Assembly (NCBI GenBank): GCA_905221605.1
Contig: CAJNDS010001593.1
Location: 1 to 13,488 of the forward strand
DNA length: 13,488 nt
Reading direction: 5' to 3'
Source: Symbiodinium natans
Lineage: Eukaryota; Sar; Dinophyceae; Suessiales; Symbiodiniaceae
The translations under genes and the position numbers were made by a program. The stretch's first letter is position 1; each line of letters opens with the position of its first letter. The notes under the pieces are model-generated. The model had not been told where the DNA came from. It made no database searches and saw only the letters and a program-made list of their open reading frames with translations. Below are positions 7,723 through 13,488 of the stretch, one piece after another.

Positions 7723-10672
7723 CCTTCACCTCCTTCAGAGACCCCCGAGAGCTCCTGGTTTCACGTTTTCAGGGTTCCCGAAAGAGAGCTCCAGGCTTCA
7801 CCTCCTTCAGGGCCCCTCCAGAGCTCTGGCCTCACCTTTTATTCAGGGTTCCCGAAGGAGAGCTCCAGGTTTCACTTCCTTTAGGGTCCCGAGAGATCAA
7901 GCTTCGCCTCCATTAGGATCACCAAGACAGAGGTGAAAGCCCCCCCAAGAGCTCCAGGTTTCACCTCCTTTAGGCCCCAAGAGCTCCAGGTTTCACCTCG
8001 TCTAGGCCCCCCCCAAGAGTCCAGGTGCCAGGTTTCACCTCCTTTAGGCCGCCCGAGAGCTCCAGGTTTCACCTCCTTTTAGGCACCCCGAGAGCTCCAG
8101 GTTTCACCTCCTTTAAGCCCCCCCGAGAGCTCCAGGTTTCACCTCCTTTAGGCCCCCCCAAGAGCTCCAGGTTTCACCTCCTTTAGGCGCCCCCGAGAGC
8201 TCCAGGTTTCACCTCCTTTAGGCCCCTCGAAAGCTCCAGGTTTCACCTCCTTTAGGCCCCCCCAAGAGCTCCAGGTTTCACCTCCTTTAGGCACCCCAAG
8301 AGCTCCAGGTTTCACCTCCTTTAGGCGCCCCCGAGAGCTCCAGGTTTCACCTCCTTTAGGCCCCCCGAGAGCTCCAGGTTTCACCTCCTTTAGGCGCCCC
8401 CGAGAGCTCCAGGTTTCACCTCCTTTAGGCCCCCCCAAGAGCTACAGGTTTCACCTCCTTTAGGCCCCCCCAAGAGCTCCAGGTTTCACCTCCTTTAGGC
8501 GCCCCCGAGAGCGCCAGGTTTCACCTCCTTTAGGCGCCCCCGAGAGCTCCAGGTTTCACCTCCTTTAGGCCCCCCGAGAGCTCCAGGTTTCACCTCCTTT
8601 AGGCCCCCCCAAGAGCTCCAGGTTTCACCTCCTTTAGGCCCCCCGAGAGCTCCAGGTTTCACCTCCTTTAGGCGCCCCCGAGAGCTCCAGGTTTCACCTC
8701 CTTTAGGCCCCTCGAAAGCTCCAGGTTTCACCTCCTTTAGGCCCCCCCAAGAGCTCCAGGTTTCACCTCCTTTAGGCACCCCAAGAGCTCCAGACCTCCT
8801 TTACACGCCCCCGAGAGCTCCAGGTTTCACCTCCTTTAGGCCCCCCGAGAGCTCCAGGTTTCACCTCCTTTAGGCCCCCCCCAGAGCTCCAGGTTTCACC
8901 TCCTTTAGGCCCCCCGAGAGCTCCAGGTTTCACCTCCTTCAGGCCCCCCCAAGAGCTCCAGGTTTCACCTCCTTTAGGCCACCCGAGAGCTCCAGGTTTC
9001 ACCTCCTTTAAGGCACCCCGAGAGCTCCAGGTTTCACCTCCTTTAAGGCACCCCGAGAGCTCCAGGTTTCACCTCCTTTACCCTCCCTAACAGCTCCAGG
9101 TTTCACCTCCTTTAGGCCCCCCCAAGAGCTCCAGGTTTCACCTCCTTTAGGCCCCCCCAAGAGCTCCAGGTTTCACCTCCTTTAGGCCCCCCCAAGAGCT
9201 CCAGGTTTCACCTCCTTTAGGCACCCCAAGAGCTCCAGGTTTCACCTCCTTTAGGCACCCCCAAGAGCTCCAGGTTTCACCTCCTTTAGGCCCCCCCAAG
9301 AGCTCCAGGTTTCACCTCCTTTAGGCGCCCCAAGAGCTCCAGGTTTCACCTCCTTTAGGCGCCCCAAGAGCTCCAGGTTTCACCTCCTTTAGGCGCCCCC
9401 GAGAGCTCCAGGTTTCACCTCCTTTAGGCCCCCCCAAGAGCTCCAGGTTTCACATCCTTTAGGCCCCCACCTCCTTCTCCTTTAGGCCCCCCGAAAGCTC
9501 CAGGTTTCACCTCCTTTAGGCCCTCCCGAGAGCTTCAGGTTTCACCTCCTTTAGGCCCCCCAACTCCTTTAGGCCCCCCGAGAGCTCCAGGCTTCACCTC
9601 CTTTAGGCCCCCCCAAGAGCTCCAGGTTTCACCTCCTTTAGGCCCCCCCGAGAGCTCCAGGTTTCACCTCCTTTAGGGCCCCCGAAAGCTCCAGGTTTCA
9701 CCTCCTTTAGGGCCCAAGAGAATCCAGGTTTCACCTCCTTTAGGCGCCCCCGAGAGCTCCAGGTTTCACCTCCTTTAGGCCCCCCCAGACCTCCAGGTTT
9801 CACCTCCTTTAGGCCCCCGAGAGCTCCAGGTTTCACCTCCTTTAGGCCCCCCCAGACCTCCAGGTTTCACCTCCTTTAGGCCCCCCAAGAGCTCCAGGTT
9901 TCACCTCCTTTAGGCCCGCCGGAGAGCTCCAGGTTTCACCTCCTTTAGGCCTTTCCAGGAGCTCCAGGTTTCACCTCCTTCAGGCCTCCCAGGAGCTCAA
10001 GGTTTCACCTCCTTTAGCCCCCGCAGGAGCTCCAGGTTTCACCTCCTTTAGGCCCCCCCAAAACTCCAGGTTTCACCTCCTTTAGGCCCCCCCGAGAGCT
10101 CCAGGTTTCACCTCCTTTAGGCCCCCCCGAGAGCTCCAGGTTTCACCTCCTTTAAGCCCCCCCAAGAGCTCCAGGTTTCACCTCCTTTACCCTCCCTAAC
10201 AGCTCCAGGTTTCACCTCCTTTAGGCCCCCCCAAGATCTCCAGGCTTCACCTCCTTTAGGCCCCCCGAGAGCTCCAGGTTTCACCTCCTTTAGGCCCCCC
10301 AAGTTCACCTTCTTTAGGCACCCCCGAGAGCTCCAGGTTTCACTTCCTTTAGCCTTCCCCTCCCGAAAGCTCCCGAAACTCCAGGCTCCACCGCCCCCGA
10401 GAGCTCGAGGTTTCACCTCCTTTAGGCACCCGAGAGCTCCAGGTTTCACTTCCTTTAGCGCCCCGACTCCCCCGAGAGTTCCAAGCAGTAGCTCCTTCAG
10501 AACTCCTTCAGAGTTTCCGAGAGCTCCAGTTTCACTTCCTTTAGAGCTGAGACCCCCGAAAGCTCCAGGCTTTACCTTCTTTTAGGGCACCCGAAGGCTG
10601 TAGGCTTCTCCTCCTTTAGGGCCCCCAAAAGCTTTAGACCCTCGAGAGCTCCAGGCTTCCCTTCCTTTAGGG
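7723..10672 (+). repeat. Long C-rich minisatellite array, copy B (about 2.95 kb)
   Basis: About 85 units of the 34/35-bp repeat, more regular than copy A. The last 1.2 kb (about 9480-10672) matches A unit by unit, including rare variants such as CTTTCCAGGAGC, GAGAATCC and GAGCTCGAGG. The central 7930-9480 differs from A in unit order. A marker unit with CCCCTCGAAAGC occurs at 8221 and again at 8706 with the same two following units, showing an internal duplication of about 485 bp. The array ends abruptly at gene 1's upstream segment. Confidence 0.95.
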
Positions 10673-10673
10673 C

Positions 10674-10991
10674 TCACCCACAGCGATTCACTTGCTCCAA
10701 GGCTTCCAGCAGGGTTTCGGCTAATTTAGCGTATGTCGCTCTTAGCAGCACATGACAGAATCCCAGTGCATGTGTTTTGCGGTGCCACGCTCCAGGCTTC
10801 AGCTGGTTTCGGGCTGTGAGCGTCAAATCCAATAGTGCTTTGTGAGCAATATTCACTGCTTGCTTGATACAGCAATTTCCACTTTGGCATGTACTTCTTC
10901 GTAGTTCTTTTGCAGCAATGTGGCATATTGCTACACGCGCCATGCGTTCTTCCGCCATGCGGCGCATACCTTTGGTATCTTTGGCGCCCAT
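10674..10991 (-). CDS. Possible minus-strand small gene, overlapping gene 1 start (copy C)
   Basis: Same reading as at 5086-5403, shifted by 5588, with an identical predicted 105-residue protein. The only base change, at 10986, turns a GGT glycine codon into GGC. I saw no other change in the roughly 250 bp between the minisatellite edge and the gene 1 ATG, so this segment is perfectly conserved between copies. That agrees with function on either strand or simply with recent duplication. No recognisable family. Confidence 0.22.
   Translation of the reverse strand: MGAKDTKGMRRMAEERMARVAICHIAAKELRRSTCQSGNCCIKQAVNIAHKALLDLTLTARNQLKPGAWHRKTHALGFCHVLLRATYAKLAETLLEALEQVNRCG
10897..10917 (+). promoter_or_regulatory. 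Candidate splice or spliced-leader acceptor before gene 1 (copy C)
   Basis: Identical copy of the pyrimidine-rich AG tract at 5309-5329, with AG at 10914-10915 and the ATG two bases later. The interpretation is the same; it is a motif-level call only. Confidence 0.25.
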
Positions 10992-11799
10992 TGTTCTTTT
11001 GCTCTTCAAGCTTATGTGCAAGTGGCGGCAGCGTGCGAAAAGGGGATTGCAGAAGTGGATTGTGACAGAGTACCGCTGGCCACGAGTGGAGGATCACGTT
11101 TGTTTGGACATAGACCTACCAGCAGCTGAGTGCAGTGATCTGGCAGATCCGGCACATGCTGCTTTGGCAGGGAATTTGGAATTCATGCAAACGTTTGGAG
11201 CCAAGATCGCCGAGGGTGTTGATGGATACCTTGCATCGACGTGGGTTCATCGGAACCTTGGGTTGGCTCATCACCAAATCACCCTGGTTGCATGGGGAAG
11301 TCCGCACATGGAACTGTCAGATGGAACCTATAGCAAGCAAAAAGCTGGAGCAGCTGCCTGCGAGAAAGCTTGTGTGTTCCAAAGCTTATGCAAGCAATTT
11401 CGACACAGCTTCGTGTTGATTTTATTTGCTGGGCATGGCGTCCATCCTGTTCAAGCAGGAAGCGGCGAAGCAGTCTTGGCTCTTCCTGCTCTACTGGAGT
11501 TTGTCTTTGGTAGACCACGCCAGTACTACCCTCGGCATAGTAAAGGGTCACTACGTTCGAAAGGTTTGGCGCAAGTACAAGCTTTGCTGCGAGTACCTCT
11601 CACATGGACTGGTTCGGTGCCTTGGACGAGCTGCATTCAAGCCTCCAGCAATCCCAACCAGGATGGATGTGTTGGTCAAATGCTGAATGTGTATAAACTG
11701 GTGTCATTGCTGGCGAAACAGGATGGGCACATTCTGTTTTGGGGAGAAGAGCGAGCAGATTTTAGCGCATGTTGTGCGGCGTATCATCACTTGAAATAG
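10918..11799 (+). CDS. Gene 1, copy C: uncharacterised 293-residue protein
   Basis: Exact counterpart of copy B at an offset of 5588, with the same ATG, length and TAG stop. It differs from B at five codons: GCG for GCA (10986), CAT for CAC (11157), CGA for CGG (11403) and GGT for GGA (11511), all silent, and TGG for TTG (11740-11742), which puts Trp in place of Leu near the C-terminus. At the CGA and GGT sites it agrees with copy A. The hydrophobic N-terminal segment and the FAGHGV stretch are unchanged. Gene 2 follows about 0.68 kb downstream on the same strand across the short minisatellite. Family not recognised. Confidence 0.55.
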   Translation: MWHIATRAMRSSAMRRIPLVSLAPIVLLLFKLMCKWRQRAKRGLQKWIVTEYRWPRVEDHVCLDIDLPAAECSDLADPAHAALAGNLEFMQTFGAKIAEGVDGYLASTWVHRNLGLAHHQITLVAWGSPHMELSDGTYSKQKAGAAACEKACVFQSLCKQFRHSFVLILFAGHGVHPVQAGSGEAVLALPALLEFVFGRPRQYYPRHSKGSLRSKGLAQVQALLRVPLTWTGSVPWTSCIQASSNPNQDGCVGQMLNVYKLVSLLAKQDGHILFWGEERADFSACCAAYHHLK

Positions 11800-11835
11800 T
11801 GATCATCAGAAAAAATGGTTGCAGTGCTGCGTGTT

Positions 11836-11871
11836 GATGTCAGAAAATAACAGCCACTACTAGCTGACATC
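11836..11871 (+). other. Stem-loop in gene 1 3' flank (copy C)
   Basis: Same 8-bp arms (11836-11843 and 11864-11871) and 20-base loop as in the other copies. A single T is lost further downstream in this spacer, near 11884, without touching the stem. Confidence 0.3.
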
Positions 11872-11957
11872 TTCGCAAATGCCATTCTGGTAATTATGCA
11901 GCTTCTATCGTAGAAACCCACGGTCAAGATACAGCTTCGGCGAATCGAATCAAGCAG

Positions 11958-12353
11958 CCAGGTCTCACCTTTTTTAGGCCCCCCCCCCCCCACCCGGAGC
12001 TACGGGCTTCACCTCCTTTAGGCCCCTGCCGAGAGGTCCAGGTTTCACCTCCTTAAGGCCCCCCCGGAGAGCTCCAGGTTTCACCTCCTTTAGGCCCCCC
12101 TGAGAGCTCCAGGTTTCACCTCCTTTAGCCCCCCCGAAATCACCCCCTTTAGGCCCCCCCAAAAAGCTCCAGGTTTCACCCCCTTAGCCCCCCAAAACCT
12201 CCTTTAGGCCCCTTCGAGAGCTCCAAGTTTCACCCGAGAGAGCTCCCACCTCCTTTAGGTCCCTGAAAGCTCCTGGTTTAGGCCCCCCCGAGAGCTCCAC
12301 ACCTCCTTTAGGCCCCCGAGAGCTGCAGGTTTCACCTCCTTTAGGCTCCCCGA
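11958..12353 (+). repeat. Short C-rich minisatellite cluster, copy C
   Basis: Unit-for-unit counterpart of the copy B cluster, including the two units missing in A. Differences are small: 13 rather than 14 C in the opening run, C for A in one spacer near 12095, and one C fewer near 12315. Confidence 0.92.
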
Positions 12354-12476
12354 AGATCAAGCTCCACGCAACACTCTGTGTTCCAGCAGCATTTTCCGTT
12401 GCAGTATCAGTCATGTAGTCATGACACTACAACATGGCCTGAACCGAACAGTACATTAAGAAGTACAGAGTTAAAT

Positions 12477-13228
12477 ATGCCGCAGCCTTGCACCAACCAC
12501 TTTATGGAGCACCGGAAAATGTCACGTGCACTGGACGCCCTTGGCGTTGCGCTGCAGTCAACCGCAAGGGAACCACTGATGCTGGAGCGCTTTGGCAGAG
12601 TGGTTCCCATGCTATTTGCAAAGGATGACTGGGAAAGCGACGATCCATTTCATTTGGATAACGGTGAACGTGACCAAGTGCATGATCAGCTTCGGCAGCT
12701 GCATACTGAACGTGCTGCCCTTCTTTGCTCATGCAGATGGCTGTCTACAAAGGTTGAGTTGCTCAAAACAATGATTTTTTAGCAAACCATGACAGTTTCT
12801 GTAAATCAATCCACTCGTAAGCACATAAGTTAGTGTTTCCCAAAGCTCTGTGGCTTTTAGAGAATATACGGGGATGATAGGCTGTGAAGATTCCTGGACT
12901 ATTCTTTGAAAACGGCCAGGTCAATAAGATGGAGCAGCAATGGCTCTGCGACAGCGGAACATGCATGCTGGCACTGAATGTCGACGCCGTGTTTGAGCTC
13001 TTGTACGAAGTCCATGTTGAGCAAGACGTTTCCATCGAAGACATCCTAAACGTCATCTTTGACAGCACCGAGCAAATCCAGCGAATGCTCAGCAAGCTGG
13101 AGAAAGAGGATGACCCTCAGATGGACGCGATCCTGGACATGTGCCTAGCTACTATGGATCAACGTCAACAACGAAGGGTATTGCAGAGGTTGGTGAATGC
13201 CTTTAGTATGTATGAATATGTCGACTAG
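12477..13228 (+). CDS. Gene 2, copy C: uncharacterised two-exon gene, 194 residues predicted
   Basis: Same structure as copy B at an offset of 5585: exon 1 12477-12752, exon 2 12920-13228, TAG stop. The predicted protein is identical to that of B. I found one base difference between B and C in the gene 2 segment, C at 7317 versus T at 12902, and it falls inside the predicted intron. Gene 1 lies upstream on the same strand across the short minisatellite, and the long minisatellite begins about 80 bp after the stop. Function unknown. Confidence 0.5.
12753..12919 (+). other. Predicted phase-0 intron of gene 2 (copy C)
   Basis: Counterpart of 7168-7334 with the same donor and acceptor. It contains the only substitution noticed between the gene 2 segments of B and C (12902). 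Confidence 0.4.
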
Positions 13229-13307
13229 ACAACATCCGAGGAAAAAAGGCAAGCTGGCACAGATCTTCCCTACACAAAAACAGGGTCGAAAGGTATCACA
13301 TAAGAAG

Positions 13308-13488
13308 CCTTCACCTCCTTCAGAGACCCCCGAGAGCTCCTGGTTTCACGTTTTCAGGGTTCCCGAAAGAGAGCTCCAGGCTTCACCTCCTTCAGGGCCC
13401 CTCCAGAGCTCTGGTCTCACCTTTTATTCAGGGTTCCCGAAGGAGAGCTCCAGGTTTCACTTCCTTTAGGGTCCCGAGAGATCAAGCT
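13308..13488 (+). repeat. Start of long minisatellite array, copy C (cut by window end)
   Basis: The first 180 bp of the array match the degenerate left edges in A (from 2095) and B (from 7723), including the CTTTTATTCAGGGTTCCCG variant. It shares T at 13415 with A (2191) where B has C (7830). Confidence 0.9.

Larger units (their letters stand above)
5577..11164 (+). repeat. Macro-repeat copy B (complete unit, 5588 bp)
   Basis: The only copy complete from one junction to the next. It holds gene 1 (its start lies just upstream, at 5330), the short minisatellite, gene 2 and the long minisatellite. Gene 1 of C lies exactly 5588 bp downstream and gene 2 exactly 5585 bp downstream; the 3-bp difference reflects small indels in the spacer and short array. 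B and C differ by only a handful of substitutions in the non-repetitive segments. Confidence 0.95.
11165..13488 (+). repeat. Macro-repeat copy C (truncated by window end)
   Basis: Third head-to-tail copy. It continues through gene 1, the short array and gene 2, and stops about 180 bp into the long minisatellite. It carries private variants, including G at 11741 (Leu to Trp in gene 1) and loss of one T near 11884 in the gene 1 3' flank. It agrees with A against B at several other sites. The window ends inside the repeat, so the array very probably continues. Confidence 0.93.

Noticed and set aside
7612-7884. ATG-started 90-codon frame running from the gene 2 end into the array
   Set aside because: It overlaps the gene 2 C-terminus in another frame, and most of it is translated degenerate minisatellite. 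No independent support.
7723-10672. AAGGAGGTG on the minus strand of each unit as a Shine-Dalgarno site (its plus strand TCACCTCCTT equals the bacterial or plastid 16S rRNA 3' tail)
   Set aside because: The layout is eukaryotic, the match recurs in every unit, and no gene follows. I treat it as coincidence.
1-13488. Transposon or insertion sequence origin of the macro-repeat
   Set aside because: No transposase or reverse transcriptase motifs, terminal inverted repeats, LTRs or target duplications were seen. Copies are directly adjacent, as in tandem duplication.
1-13488. tRNA, rRNA or other known structured RNA genes in the spacers
   Set aside because: No cloverleaf, A/B box pair or rRNA-like stretch was found by eye in the non-repetitive segments.

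Overview
The window looks like nuclear DNA of a eukaryote, most likely a protist with tandem gene arrays; a dinoflagellate is my best guess, held at low to moderate confidence. The reasons are head-to-tail, nearly identical gene-bearing units, a plausible GT-AG intron, pyrimidine-rich AG sites just before start codons, very long minisatellite spacers, and no bacterial operon layout. No gene here could be tied to a named family with certainty.

Layout: one macro-repeat of about 5.58 kb occurs about 2.4 times in the same orientation. The copies are A (1-5576, entering mid-gene), B (5577-11164) and C (11165-13488, cut by the window end). In cyclic order each unit holds: (i) a 1.3 kb non-repetitive segment with gene 1, a plus-strand open frame of 293 codons from its first ATG; (ii) a short 0.33-0.4 kb cluster of a 34/35-bp C-rich minisatellite; (iii) a 0.95 kb non-repetitive segment with gene 2, predicted as two exons joined by a 167-bp phase-0 intron into a 194-residue protein; (iv) a 2.9-3.0 kb array of the same minisatellite, about 85 units.

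Gene 1 is the better supported. Of the seven codons that differ between copies, five change silently, and those same changes alter residues in the competing frames where I checked them. It carries a hydrophobic strand followed by FAGHGV, which resembles the catalytic-His region of caspase/metacaspase-like (C14) domains, but no convincing catalytic Cys motif follows. Gene 2 is intact and identical at protein level in B and C. In A it is broken by many small indels, through decay or poor base accuracy.

The copies are mosaics: A matches C at some sites and B at others, as expected from gene conversion or unequal exchange. In the long arrays the unit order is conserved at the edges and rearranged in the middle. 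How the two gene products might work together cannot be read from the sequence.
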